Made by a program: the position numbers and the translations under genes. Below are positions 33,208-45,516 of a stretch of 64,000 nt of DNA, one piece after another. Each line of letters starts with the position of its first letter. Position 1 is the stretch's first letter. Source of the stretch: Bromus sterilis (Eukaryota; Streptophyta; Magnoliopsida; Poales; Poaceae); the NCBI GenBank assembly GCA_950022295.1, contig OX465598.1:183205501-183269500 (forward strand). The letters are read 5' to 3'. The notes beneath the pieces were generated by a model. It made no database searches. It had not been told where the DNA came from and saw only the letters and a list, made by a program, of their open reading frames with translations.

Positions 33208-33653
33208 TGGCGGGGATCAACCCCGGCAAATCCCATGGTCAGGGACCCTGGGTTAGTCATGAGAGGCACAGGTTGGACGATAGCTCGTCGGCAAACAGGA
33301 GGACACTTTCCTGCTCGATATTATTGATGAGGGAGATGCGATTACAGTGGGTGCCGAGGCTGGAGCGCTCAAGGCTAGGGTTATAGATGATATTGGATGT
33401 CTTTGGTGTCGCCCCTCCTAGCCCTTATATACTCGCTAGGTCTCGGGTAGTTCGTCTACGTTTACAGGTAAGCTTTCCTAACCCTAGCTTGCTCCATACG
33501 ACAGGTCTTCGCACCTTCCTTATGATTCGCAGACTCCTACGTCGGTGCCAATTAGCGGGCCAAGGAGGGGCCAGGCGGGTCTTCATGGGCCTCCTATCTT
33601 TAGGGACACCGGGTAGGCCTATCCGTAGGAGTCGTGGGGTCAGCCCCTCGTCA
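33208..33653 (-). repeat. T2 5' LTR (446 bp)
   Basis: On the + strand TGGCGGGGATC to CCCCTCGTCA, followed by the TTTAT duplication. TATATAAG lies on the minus strand at 33431-33424. It pairs with 17572-18008. Confidence 0.85.
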
Positions 33654-33658
33654 TTTAT

Positions 33659-35499
33659 CCTATGCTGCCTATAAATATATATTATATTCAGAAGTGAGTC
33701 CTGCGCTTTGTTAGTCAACTAGGATTAGATAGCGGGTCGTGATCACTCTGGTGAGTGTCACGGATATAATATATATAACTGCACAGGTAATGTACAATGC
33801 AAACACCGCCTAAGGTCCCCTAGCTCGGCTCTGCCGAGCCACCATGAAGTGTGAGCTATCAAGGAGTAATCCTTGTAATCCACTCGTTGCTGACTCTGTA
33901 TAGCCGGTCTAGGTACTTCAGCAACGGATGTCCTTAAAGGTAAGAGTCCGGCGACCCAACGGTGCCCGCGAGAGGTATTGCGTCGGGAACGACAGGGTGG
34001 GTACGACCGATGTTACTGGCGTGCTTGGCCCCTGCTCGTATCTCGCGAGAGTTATCAAACCGCGAAAAGTTGAGCTCTACCAAGAGCACACGTGAGACAA
34101 GGTAAGGAGACAGTTCACCTTGTTGGAAACCGCGTACTTTGACGGGACGACATGGCAGGCCCCGACGTACTGGTCCTTGTTGTTGTTCGTTGTCTGTTGT
34201 GTTGTTAGTCAGACAACGATAACAGTTGTCTGCGAGATAATATTAAAATGCTAAATGGTTCAGCGGATGACTTGAGAGGCCGCAAAGGCCTGTGCGCACT
34301 ACCTTCACATGGGATAAGGATTTATGGGCTCCCCTATGTCATAGTTTGTCCGAAAGATCTTCAGACGTCAGTAGTACCATGGGCTGATTGTCGGGAAGCG
34401 GTGTTGTCGTCTTTGCTGCAGCAGGTGTATTTGGATTTTCTTTTGCTTCACTCGCCAGTCTCGTACCATGCAGGAGCGTGGAAGGGTGAGGGACCTAGAC
34501 CCCTGAGCACATAGGATATAGACCGGCGGATGGCCTCCTTGCTGAGCCTAGGATGGGTTGCGCTGTGTCGGATACCTTTGGTGGAGCGTTCCCTATCAAG
34601 GTGCCCGCCACCCTGGAGATCCGAGCATGCAGGATGAACAGTAGTGCACCCCTGCAGGAAGCTTAATCTATTCGAATAGCCGTGTCCACGATAACAGGAC
34701 GCGTTATGTTCAAGACGGATCTTACCACTACAAACTACTACTTCTAATAAACTGTATGGTTCGGGGTTTTCTTCCTCGTCGGGGAGTCGAGGAGGGGAAC
34801 TCGGAGGCATTTATTATTATTAATCATTACAACTTACTATTATACAATGCTGCAGCAACTTCTTCTGCATTGTTACTTTTTCCTTTATATGAACTGTTGG
34901 CTGTTCTCTTCTTGTGCTGCAAGACTCATCGGAAGATTCTAGTCATCGATAGGCCTAGCTTGTTATCCTTATTCTGATTTCTACCTTGCAGTCCACTATA
35001 TACAGCCTCCCCTTTCCATTTGATACAACTGCATAAATACTTAGTAGCGGACATAAGACTCATGGGTATGCTAGATACTCACCCTTGCTTTATTTCCCCC
35101 TTTTTGTTTTGCCTGATCGGCCGCTGCAGTCGACGTTGGAGTCCAGGAGCAGGAGTACCCCGGAGGCGCCTACTACTACGCCGAGACCCCCTTTGACCAG
35201 GACCATGAGTAGTTTCGGAGGCTCCCAGGCAGGAGGCCTTGCCTTTTCGATCTGTACCTTTGATGTTATTTGTGCTAGCCTTCTTACGGAAAAACTTGAC
35301 TAACTATGTCTGTACTCAGATATTATGGTTTGTATAACTTATGTATTCGGGTCCGTGTGACCCCCTTATCTTGTAACATATTGGTTTATCCTTTTGTGTT
35401 TAGTGTTGTGCTGTGATATTCTCACCGAGGCACCCTAATCTCATCCGTGTACTCTGCGTGTATGATTACTGTACACGGATTGATTTTGGGGGCGTCACA
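33659..35499 (+). repeat. Chr 5' LTR, second part
   Basis: Continues from 17571 after T2 and ends GGCGTCACA just before the primer site. TATAAATA at 33670-33677 lies 17 bp after the T2 end, so T2 separates the core promoter from its upstream part. A segment of about 187 bp near 33882-34068 is missing from the 3' LTR (at about 62553). Short ORFs here are not gene-like. Confidence 0.85.
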
Positions 35500-35502
35500 A
35501 GT

Positions 35503-35514
35503 TGGTATCAGAGC
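35503..35514 (+). promoter_or_regulatory. Chr primer-binding site (initiator tRNA-Met)
   Basis: TGGTATCAGAGC, the standard complement to the 3' end of plant initiator tRNA-Met, 3 bp after the LTR end. Confidence 0.85.
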
Positions 35515-36165
35515 CGACTTCCTGTAGGAGGCCACCCACCCCCTCCTTGGTCGAAGTTGAGTCTAGAATTTGAAACTAATTTTCTAACTTAATGTTTGGC
35601 TTATGGGCCCACATCGATATCACCCCGTCGTGATATCTATGGTATTAGGATCCTTTTCTTCGTACCTATGCTCTGGGAATCTGCTCTCTTATCCTTGCTA
35701 GTAAGTTTTACTAACTCTGACATTAGGATCACATTCTCTTGATTCCACCCGGCGTTCTGGTGCTTGCCCCTCTATGGAGTCGTGTCGCAGGAGTTCTGAA
35801 CCACGTCTCGGATCGCGGACCCCCTTTCTCATTTGGGGCAGGCCGCGCGTTCTTTGGCACAAACTCCGGTGGCCAACAAGTTTCTTGCGGCGTGATTGAC
35901 TTAGCGGAAGCTATGTCGCGTCGTGTATTCCTTACCGCGGTCTGTGCGCCACCTAGTGTGTCCTTTTTCCTTAATTTGACTCCATGCGTGGATGTGGACG
36001 TTATGATGCCCGATTTTTCAATTGACTCCGTGCGTGGATGTGTATGTCTTATATGACTACTCATATTTATCCACACCTCCTATTTGTTGTCGCATTACCT
36101 CATGCTTGTTTCCGGTATCTCGTTAAATGTTCATCGCTGAAATACCCCTGTTAAATTTTAGCAGG

Positions 36166-37098
36166 ATGGCTGGTCGTGGTTGTGGTCGTGGTGCCAACGA
36201 TCCACCTCCGCCGCCGGACTACATGGCCGCGATGATGCAGAAGTTTCAGATGAACCAAGTGTTTATGCAAGGAGTCATAGATCAGCTCCAGAACCAGAAC
36301 CAGAACAAGAACCAACCACCTGTGGTTACTCTACGGGATTTCATGCGTCTCAATCCCCCTACCTTCGACCAACCTGAGCAGCCGCTGGATGCCGGTGATT
36401 GGCTTCGTGACATCACTCGTCAGCTGGAGTTCGCTGGGGTGCACGCTGCTGATTATGTCAACTTCGTGTCCTATTTCCTGCGTGGCCCCGCTGCCCAGTG
36501 GTGGGACACCCACAAGGGATCGCTAGCTGAAGGGCCTGTCATCACCTGGAATGAATTCAGGACTGCCATCTGTGCTCGTTATGTCCCCCAGCCGATTATG
36601 AACCGTATGAAGGCCGAGTTGTGCAACCTCGTTCTGGGCAAAAAAACTGTCGAGGCATATCAGTGGGAATTCCTCCGCCTCTCCCGCTATGCTGCAAGTG
36701 ACCTCCCAAATGATGCAAGTAGACAAGAGAAGTTCCGTGATGGGCTCAACTCAGATCTCCAGCTTGCACTGGCTTTGCACGTCTTCCCCGACTTCGCCAC
36801 CATGGTGAACCAGACTATCACTCTCGAGAGCGCTCTGCTTAGGTTCGGGGGTTCTCCGAAGCGCCCTCGTGATGCTGGCTCATCTTTGGGCACAACATAG
36901 AAGGAACGCGTCTGGATTCCGCACAGCGTGTATCATCCACCTGCCCCCGCAACAAGGTTGTCGTATGTTGTACCTCGTCTACCTCCGCCCCTGCCGAGAC
37001 AGCCTAAGACTAAGACTGCACCCCTCAGTCCTCAAGATGGCTTGTGTTTCAAGTGCCGTCAACCAGGCCATATTTCCAGAGACTGCCCCCAGCGATAG
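36166..37098 (+). pseudogene. Chr gag (capsid and CCHC nucleocapsid), with premature stop
   Basis: Starts at ATG 36166 (MAGRG), although the frame is open from 36127. The capsid-type core includes WLRDITRQLEFAGV, SYFLRGPAAQWWD and RYVPQPIMNRMKAE. An in-frame TAG at 36898-36900 cuts it after about 244 codons. The same frame continues to the CCHC zinc knuckle CFKCRQPGHISRDC (about 37047-37088) and a second stop at 37096-37098. Gag packages the element RNA into virus-like particles. Protease follows in the same frame, typical of a single gag-pol ORF. Confidence 0.85.
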
Positions 37099-39224
37099 AA
37101 TCAACTAGTAGTTCACCCTGCTGGCCGCGGAAATGGCTGTGGCAACAATGGGACACTCAACTATAATACTGGGTCAAATACTCATGCTCGTGGTCATGCT
37201 TACAACATTGATGTTGAAGAAACTCAGGAACAGCCCGCTACTGTGATGTGTACCCTCCTCGTTAACTCAATACCTGCTACTGTTTTATTTGATTCAAGAG
37301 CATCGCATGCATTTATGTCTTGAACATTTGCATCTAAGCATGGCATATACCACGAAAAGATGTGTATCCCCTTGGCCGTTAAAATGCTCGGCGGCATGTG
37401 TCACGTTGACATGTTGGCACCTAACATCACCGTCGAGATCGAAAGGCTTGAGTTCCTTGTCTCCCCACATATTTTGAAAACATCCACTATTGACCTTATC
37501 TTGGGTATGGATTGGCTGAAAGCTCATGATGCCGCACTTTATTGTGGCACCAAGGTCATCCAAATATTCCATCCTTCTGGCGCGATTGTGAGTCATATAG
37601 CCATTGTGTCGATGAATGCCGAAGCTCGTACATATGCTCTGAATGCCTTGAATGTCGCCCCTCTCGAAGGAATTGAGAAAGTTCCAATCGTTTGTGATTT
37701 TACAGACGTATTCCCAGAGGAACTGTCGGGGATACCCCCGATCAGAGAAGTTGAATTCGTCATCGACTTGAATCCTGACACCGTCCCTATTTCCAAGCGC
37801 CCGTATAAGATGCCACCTCCCCACCTCCTTGAATTGAAGAAGGAGATGAACACGGCCCTCGAGAAAGGCTTCATCCGCGAAGTTCCTCTGCTTGGGGAGC
37901 ACCTTCGCTCTTTTTCAAGAAGAGTGATGGCACAAACCGTTTGGTCCAAGATTACCGACCTATCAACCAGGCCACGATACAGAACAAGTACCCCCTTCCT
38001 CGGATCAATGATCTTTATGATCAAATTGCTGGATCCAAGGTGTTTTCTAAAGTCGACTTGAGGTTGGGTTATCACCAAATCCGAGTCCGTGAAGAGGACA
38101 TTCCGAAGACCGCCTTCATTACTCGCTATGGTTCATACGAGTATACCTTCATGTCCTTTGGCTTGACGAATGCCCCAGCAACGTTTTCCCGATTGATGAA
38201 CTATATATTCATGGAATATCTCGACAAGTTTTTCATGGTTTATCTGGATGATATCTTAATATACTCCAAGAATGAAGAAGAACATGCTGAACATCTTCGT
38301 CTTATACTGGAAAATCTTCGAGAACTCAAACTCTATGCTAAGTATTCTAAGTGCGAGTTCTGGCTTCCCGAAGTAACCTACCCTGGTCATGTGATTTCCA
38401 AGGATGGAGTTGCCGTCAACCAAGAACGTATCCAGGCTATTCTTTACTGGACTCCGCCCAAGACTATCAAGAAAGTCAGAAGTTTCCTCGGACTCGCCAG
38501 CTATTGCCACCGTTTCGTCGAGAACTTCTCCAATATTGCCAAGCCTCTGACTAATCTGGTTCACAATGGCGTCAAGTTTGAGTGGACCGATAAATGCCGA
38601 GAAAGTTTTCAAGCTCTGAAGGACAAGCTCAATTCTCCCCCAATGCTTGCTCCCCCTGATACTCAGAAGGACTTCGTGATATATTGCGACGCGTCTCGTC
38701 AAGGATTAGGTTGTTCCCTAATGCAAGAGCGCAAAGTGATTGCTTATGGCTCTCGTTAGTTGCGTGCTCACGAAGAAAATTATCCATCTCATGATCTTGA
38801 ATTGGCAGCGGTAATTTATGCATTGAAGCTGTGGCGACATTACCTCGTTGGTAATCGTTGTGAGATCTACACCGACCAACAAAGCCTGAAGTACCTGTTT
38901 ACTCAGCCCGACCTGAATCTCCACCAGCAGAGATGGCTCGAGAAAATTGCCGACTACAACATGGGAATTTATTACACCCCTGGCAAAGTTAATGTGATGG
39001 CTGATGCCCTGAGCTGCAAAGCCTATTGTAGTGAACTAGAAGATAAAGTAGAGCAACCATGTCTGTATGGAGAGCTTCGAAAGCTGAACCTTGAGATTGT
39101 TCCACAGGGATATGTGAATTCCCTTGTTGTTGAAGCAGACCTCGACAAAGACATCAAGTTCATCCAAAAATCTGACTCGGATGTCGAAAAGATGAAGCAA
39201 TATCTCGCCACAGGAAAGCCCTAA
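37099..39224 (+). pseudogene. Chr protease, reverse transcriptase and RNase H
   Basis: The protease is in the gag frame. Its active site reads D-S-R-A-S where D-S-G is expected, a TGA follows at 37321-37323, and ILGMDWLKAHDA marks the domain end. The frame shifts near 37890, and RT continues from about 37930 with VQDYRPINQATI, FSKVDLRLGYHQI, MSFGLTNAPATF and the intact catalytic MVYLDDILIYS. RNase H starts with FVIYCDASRQGLGC. A TAG at 38757-38759 splits it. Its second half (to 39224) has HDLELAAVIYALKLWRHYL and YTDQQSLKYL. Domain order and motifs are standard for chromoviruses. At least two stops and one frameshift make it non-coding as a whole. Confidence 0.85.
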
Positions 39225-40158
39225 GTCTACAAGTTTGCTGATGATCAAGCGTTGTACTCCAAGAATCGTTTAGTGGTTCCTAGCAAGGGCAATCTAAACT
39301 TGACTCGGATGTTTTGAAAGAAGATCATGATATCCCGTTGTCGATCCACCCAGGTAGCACCAAGATGTACCAAGACCTTCGTCAGCGGTACTGGTGGCTT
39401 GGCATGAAGAAAGACATTGCTCGATATGTTGATGAGTGTGACATTTGCTGTCGCGTCAAAGCAACACATCAGAGACCTGCTGGAACTCTGCAACCACTCT
39501 CTATTCCTGAATGGAAATGGGACAAGATTGAAATGGACTTCGTCACCGCTTTTCCGTGATCACAGAAGGGTCATGATGCTATCTTTGTCGTCATCGACCG
39601 ATTCTCCAAGGTTGCTCACTTTCTGCTAGTCAAGGAGACGATTTCTGCAAGTCAGTTAGCAGACTTGTATATCTCCAGTATTGTTTTCCTCCACGGTATT
39701 CCGTTGGAGATCAGTTCAGATCGTGGCAGAATTTTTACCTCGAAGTTCTGGGATAGTTTCCAAGAAGCTATGGGCACTCACCTAAACTTCAGCACCGCTT
39801 ATCACCCCCAGTCGCAAGGACAAGTCGAACGAGTCAAACAAGTGCTTGAAGAAATGCTTCGAGCTTGTGTCATTTCATTCGGTAAGAAATGGGAGGAATC
39901 TCTTCCATTTGCTGAATTCTCGTACAACAATAGCTATCAAGCTAGTCTGCAGATGGGACCCTTTGAGGTTCTTTATGGTCGTAAGTGTCGAACCCCTCTG
40001 AATTGGTCAGAAACGGGGGAAGGAACCCTCATTGGTCCGGACATTATTCAGCATGCCGAAGATCAGGTTCGCGTTATTCGTGAACATTTGAAAGCTGCTC
40101 AGTCCCGCCAGAAGAGCAACTATGACCGCAAGCACAAGGAAATGGTCTATCAACCCGG
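39225..40158 (+). pseudogene. Chr integrase, N-terminal and catalytic part
   Basis: Reads an H-H-C-C zinc domain (IHPGSTKMYQDL, CDICCRVKATHQ) and a catalytic core with EMDFVTAF, VVIDRFSKVAHF, SSDRGRIFTS and HPQSQGQVERV, giving D, D and E. A frame change lies near 39310 and a TGA at 39557-39559. N is inserted at 40158 in the C-terminal part, so the coding sequence resumes at 50401 after the CCGG duplication. A long stray ORF runs from 39665 into the N LTR to 40282 only because the join stays open. Confidence 0.85.
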
Positions 40159-41162
40159 TGTTGACGCTGAATTTCTCCCTACACGAACACGTCACGTGTA
40201 CCCGCGGCGCCGAGGGAGATTCTCCGCAGCTCGCACCGTGGGAGGCCAACCGGAAGCGAGATACGCAAGACAATCCGGTTAACTCTTTTTGAACCAGATG
40301 CCCCAAGCCCTCGGGAGGGATCCCGTCAGAGAACTCGGCGACGATTGGCTTCCCTAGGTCGTCCTGGACGCCCCTAGAGCTTCGCGATTCGTCTTCCTGC
40401 AAGAACAAGAATAGACGAAGAACGAGAAGAAAGAACACGGTAGATTAGATGTAAAGGTAGGGTTTGTCGTGTTTTGCGATTGTGTGTTGTTTCAATCGGC
40501 CGTCACCTCATCTATATATGAGGAGGCTGGACTTTCTGTGCAAGAAAAGGACTTTAAATCTCGTCCAAATCTTTCCAAACTTAACCGAACTCGGATTACA
40601 GGTGGGCCTAGGACAACAGTTCGGTTTTTGGTAGTTTCCGGGAAGTAAACGACCTCGGATGAAAAAACTCAAAACATCAAAGTTGTAGCCCTCGAAATTT
40701 ACAAGAACTTTGACGTTGAACAATTTTTGATTCGGGGCCATCTTGAGGACCGAAATCCTCACGCTCTCCATCAGACATCAATTGTATAGGTGTCTGGCTC
40801 CGGGAGTCACTTTTTGCTCTTTGACAGGGTTCTACTCCGAGGGTTTTAACTTTTGCATACGAACTCGGATTGAGATGATTCAAAAACAAAAATCGACCGG
40901 TTCGACGAGACCAAGCCGCACCAGGTAGATCATTTTTTTCATTTGATGATGTCTTGAAGGCCTAATTGGCCGAATAGTACTTCGAATGCCAGGATCTTAT
41001 CGCTTCCAACATAGTTTCGGCCCTTGAGATGGAATCGGATGATCATGGCTCGAACTACAAAGTTGTTCATATCGACAATAACCAACTTTTTTGTGTAGAG
41101 CACTTATTCATTTGAGGTAATCTTATATAGGTTTATTGCCGTGCCAAAAACCGGTGTCAACA
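40159..41162 (-). repeat. N 3' LTR (1004 bp)
   Basis: Near-identical to 49395-50396. It contains a CACGTG core near 40193, a TATATAG on the minus strand near 40510-40517, and a polypurine-like GAAAAACAGGGGGCA on the minus strand directly inside it (41163-41177). Confidence 0.85.
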
Positions 41163-41272
41163 CATGCCCCCTGTTTTTCGGCAAAACTTGCATGCCGAAA
41201 AATAACTTGCCCATGTTTGTTCTAAGGACGATGTCAACACTCCATCGGCCATATTTTTTCTAAGGGAGATGA

Positions 41273-44200
41273 TGTAAGGCCCGATATGCGGAACTGTTCT
41301 AGATCTAGATCTTTCCATCCAGATCCGGGGACGAAGCACATATCGGTCCCACCGCGACATATGACAAAGCCACATGCCCCGGATTTCCAACATGATATCA
41401 CAACATTACAGATACAAGGATACAACGTCTCATACAAGCGGGATACAGTTGCCTTAATACAATATAAGAGCGGAAGATACATGTCTGAGTACAGACTACA
41501 ATCAAATGCCTAGTGGCAAAGAGAAAACATCGATTCCCATAACCACACGGGTCCAGGCCCTCCGCCGGGATCCGCCTAACTAGTCGTCGTTGAGTCTCCA
41601 CGTGAAACGTCGATCACCATACCTGTTGTTGATAAAGAACCCTGAAAAGAGTTTGGAGGTAGTATCATGAGTACAGAGGTACTCAGCATCCAACTGTAGT
41701 GGTCATCTGACCTAGCAAGGACTTCATCACTCGTCATTCTAGGACAACTAGTAGTTTACGGTAAGGAAGGGGTAAGTGGTGAGGTTGCTGCCGCACTAGC
41801 ATTTATGAAGTGGCTAACGATCTAGAGAGTAAGGTAAGAAGCCAAGCATTCGATGAGGAATCGCCTCCAACAAGTCTTGCTATCAACTACTTACGCAATC
41901 ATAACACCTATCCTATCCTTGTCCTCCTCTTCGCATCCCCACGAAGAAGAAGCAATCAAGGCACACACACACGTTGATCAGGTTATATTAAGATTATCTC
42001 AGTTGTTGTTGTCTATGAACAAGGAGTAGGTCTCAAGTCGTGCATAACCGTGGACACGGCTTCTCGAATTTTTTTAACCCTGTAGGGGTGTACCAACTTC
42101 CCATTACAAGGCTCCGCACGCACGCCCATCTCTCTCAGTTTCTACCCATCACAGGAAACCATTTTATGATTTAGTTCCAAGAGATCCGAAACGACAGGTC
42201 CCTCTAACTAACAACGAACAAATCCGGGTGGCCCCCGGTGAGTCGACATCCAACTCCAAAGCCGACCGCGCTCTTGAATCGGTCTCTACCGTCTGTCTCT
42301 GGTTTGGATAGCCGGTTAATCACACATGGGAAACCGGGTCCTCAGCCGAATAAGGTGGGCCAGCAAGGGAACTATGTCCTCACGAGTCCGGTTTGGTTGG
42401 AAAACTACTGGCGTACGACCAACACACACACGGTTTCAAAAGGTAAAATCAGCTTGGGCCACCACTAGAAATGCATGAAGCTAGGTAGGTAAGAAAAGGG
42501 AACCCCATAAAATCCCAACGCGGTTAGGCACGCTCAGTCTTAAAACCAATACCCGGAACTCGGGTCCTAGGTGACTCGAATGGAACAAAGCGTCGGGGCA
42601 GGATAGCCTAGACCTTCCATCCTTCGTCGAATATAGTCAACATTATAATAATCATATCATCCACAACAATATAATAATGATAATGTGATAGCCCAAACCA
42701 AGGAGTAACAGGGTAACATCGTAGCATCCTAAGCATGCATACTAAGCAGGGGCTGAGCAACGAGCAATAGTAACATAGCAGTACAAGGTTTGCTCGGAAG
42801 GGACATGGCTGTAAACATGTGGTAGGATCAAACATCGAACCTAACCTAGACTAGCATGCAAACCGCTGGTTGAAATAGAATGGATCATAAGTAATGTATA
42901 GTCCTTGCCTGTTGATAAGTCGGGTTCCGAAGGTGTAGTTGATCGCGAGCTCGCAACGTCTTCGAGAGGTACCCGCGGAAGCACCAAAGACGGTAAACAC
43001 TGGAAAGCAATCAACGAGCAAGCATCTATTACTACGAAGCAAACACGAGCAAGCATCAACAAGAAGGCAACACGAGACATCGCACCTACCGTCGAGAGCG
43101 GTTACTAACAAGTTAAGTGGAGTACTCGTCACACACGACGATACCGCACATTTAGAAAGGTTCAAGTTGTTTAGCTACAGGTGATCAGCAAAGGTTATTA
43201 ACATGGCATCTCACTCAAGAACGGCATAGCAAGAGGTGAAGCATAAAGGAAACTATCTATGCTATTCAATTTAAGTGAGGCACAACCTAAACATGGCATA
43301 ACACTAAGTGTTGCACGATGAGTAAAACATTTGGTACTGTTCTGTCCTAAACCATATTTTAGGTTGGTTAACAACAACAAACAATAGCATAAACACAAAG
43401 TACACGAAAATCTAATCAAGTTACATATAAAGAACACCCCAAACGGAGTTACGGTTAAAAAGATATAAGAAAAACAAGTTACGGGCACAAACTGCCAACA
43501 TCAGGAAGCACACTTTAGAGCAATGCATAAACAACATGATGAATGCAAACATGCTCACAAATGAGATGAACAAAAGTAGACATGACAGGGAAGGCATGGA
43601 AAAAAGAATCATGCAAATAGGCATCATAGATCAAAAGATATTAAGCATGCAACATGGCATCGGAACGTTACAGACTTAGAGAAAAACAGAGGTGGCTATC
43701 AAAAACAGCATCATAGCAACTTTGGAGCTAAATATCTATATGTAATTAAAGTAGACATGATGCTTAACAATATGCAATTGGAATCACTCAATTCCGATAA
43801 ACGATCGCGACACACTCGTCGACCGAAGTTGCAACAAAATATAAACAGCAGCACTCTAACAGCAGGGTAGCTACTTTGGAGCAAGATACAAACATGATGC
43901 AGCAAGAAATTATGGCATGTGAATGCACTAAACTGAAGTAGAAACAATGCTTAACGCAACGCAAAAGGAATCACTCAATTCCGACGTACGGTTGCGAAGC
44001 AACCTTCGCCCGAAGTTGCAATAAAATAACAGTTTTCAAACAGACTTAACATCAGATTACATTTAACGACCAGGTGCCCTGTTTGAACAGCAATAAATAT
44101 ATCTAAACAAGCTCAAAATAATTAACTCACAAAAGATGAAAGCTAGAGCACACAATGCACAAAAAACAAAAATAAAATCACTTCATTCCGACCTACGAGT

Positions 44201-45511
44201 CAACAGGAAATCGCATTACAAAACGGGATCAGCAGCATAATTTCTCCAGACTTAGCCAAATTTTCAGACATTGGAAAAAAAACAGGGAGGAAAAAAATAA
44301 AAAGAAAAGGGCTCACCCACTAGTGGGCTCGGCCCACTGGAGCAGAGGAGGCGGCCTGGGCTGGCGAGGCGGTTCGGGCCGGGGAGGCGACTTGGGCCGC
44401 AGTCTCCTGACCGGCCCACGGAGCCGGTTGGCGGCCCGGCCGGCTAGATCGGGAGCGCCCGGCGGCTCGCTGCTCGAACCCGAGCGGCGGCGGCGGGGCA
44501 CGACGCCGGCGAGGCTCCGACGAGGCCGCGGCGTCCGAGGGCGGCAGAGGAGGTGGATCCGCGGGATCCAGGAGGGTCGAGGCCGGGCGGTGGCGCGCTC
44601 GGGCTACAGCCTCCCTGGCGGCACGGCGAGCTTGGAGCTCGAGCTCCGGCCACCCATGGCGCGGGCGGCGGCCGGCCTGGTGGCGCTCTGGCGAGCCTGC
44701 GGGGCGGAGAAGGGGGTGAGAGGAGGAGAGGGAGGCGCGGGGTGGTCGTGGGTGCTCATCGGGGCGCGCACAGCGCGACGGCGTGCCGGCAACCTGCGGC
44801 GGCGGCGCCCACGAGCTAGAGGCGGCGTGGAGGGAGGAGAGAGAGGAGGCTGGCCAGATCCACCCTGGGTGACCTGGCAGCCTCTGGAGCCCTCTGATCT
44901 GCGATCCGACGGCTCTGGGCTGCCCAGGGGCTAGGGTTTCGGGATTTGGGGCAAAACTGGGCAGATCTGGACATTGTGAGGGGTTGGCTGAAATTTGGCT
45001 AGGGAAACCCTAGAAAGGGGTGGGAGTGTGGTGGTCTTTATATAGCCCTGGTGGCTGGCAATTTGCAAAAACATCCCCGGTTTTTCTCTCGCGCGCGCGG
45101 TATTTACGTTTCTGACCGCCGGGGGTCCGTAGGACCTCCGATTCGGGTAAAACTTCAAACTACGCGATCAGCGTGTCGAGACGGAGGTGTTTACCTCGCG
45201 CTGGAACCGTTCCGAGAACATTTTCCGGCACTCTATAAAAATAGTCCGTTTAATTATTAAACGGGGTTTTCGTTCCGTTGGCTGCGGCTGGTCTTGTGCG
45301 GTTTTCGCGACGGTGATCGGGTGAAACCCGGTGTCGCAAAGGTCGAGTGTCAGGGTGGCAAGGGTCGGTCTCCGTCCGATACGAGATAAGAGGGGGAAAA
45401 ATAATCGCCGATCGATAAATCGGGGATGCAAACACCGCAAACAAATCAGACAATCAAACAATTCACATCAAAAACAAAATTTTTAATTTCTTTGAAATCT
45501 GGGATGTTACA
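41273..45511 (-). mobile_element. L4-c: 4.24 kb solo-LTR-like unit in N
   Basis: On the + strand TGTAAGGCCCG to GGGATGTTACA, collinear with L4-b over most of its length and without the hAT-like insertion. The flanks are GATGA (41268-41272) and GATAA (45512-45516), a target duplication with one change. The TATA box is on the minus strand at 45044-45036. The GC-rich tract (44310-44930) has long overlapping ORFs in several frames that I do not accept as genes. Confidence 0.75.
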
Positions 45512-45516
45512 GATAA

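Larger units (their letters stand above)
17572..33653 (-). mobile_element. T2: Tat-lineage Gypsy element with antisense B3-like gene
   Basis: Complete element on the minus strand, 437 bp and 446 bp LTRs, perfect TTTAT duplication (17567-17571, 33654-33658). In element order: primer site, gag remnant, protease, RT, RNase H, archaeal-type RNase H, integrase, tandem hairpin array, antisense B3-like ORF, polypurine tract. GP3 is inserted between the second RNase H and the integrase (GGTGC). Two RNase H domains and an extra ORF after pol are features of the Tat lineage. The pol frames are broken and the RT catalytic motif reads Y-V-A-D, so the copy is dead, yet the antisense ORF is intact. Confidence 0.85.

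Noticed and set aside
39665..40282. 205-codon ORF running from the Chr integrase into the N LTR
   Set aside because: The open frame crosses the insertion point by chance. The integrase part is real but the tail is LTR sequence.
44323..44934. 203-codon ORF in L4-c and similar ones at 12138-12611 in L4-b
   Set aside because: Same GC-rich LTR tract with no shared protein sequence between copies and no domain.
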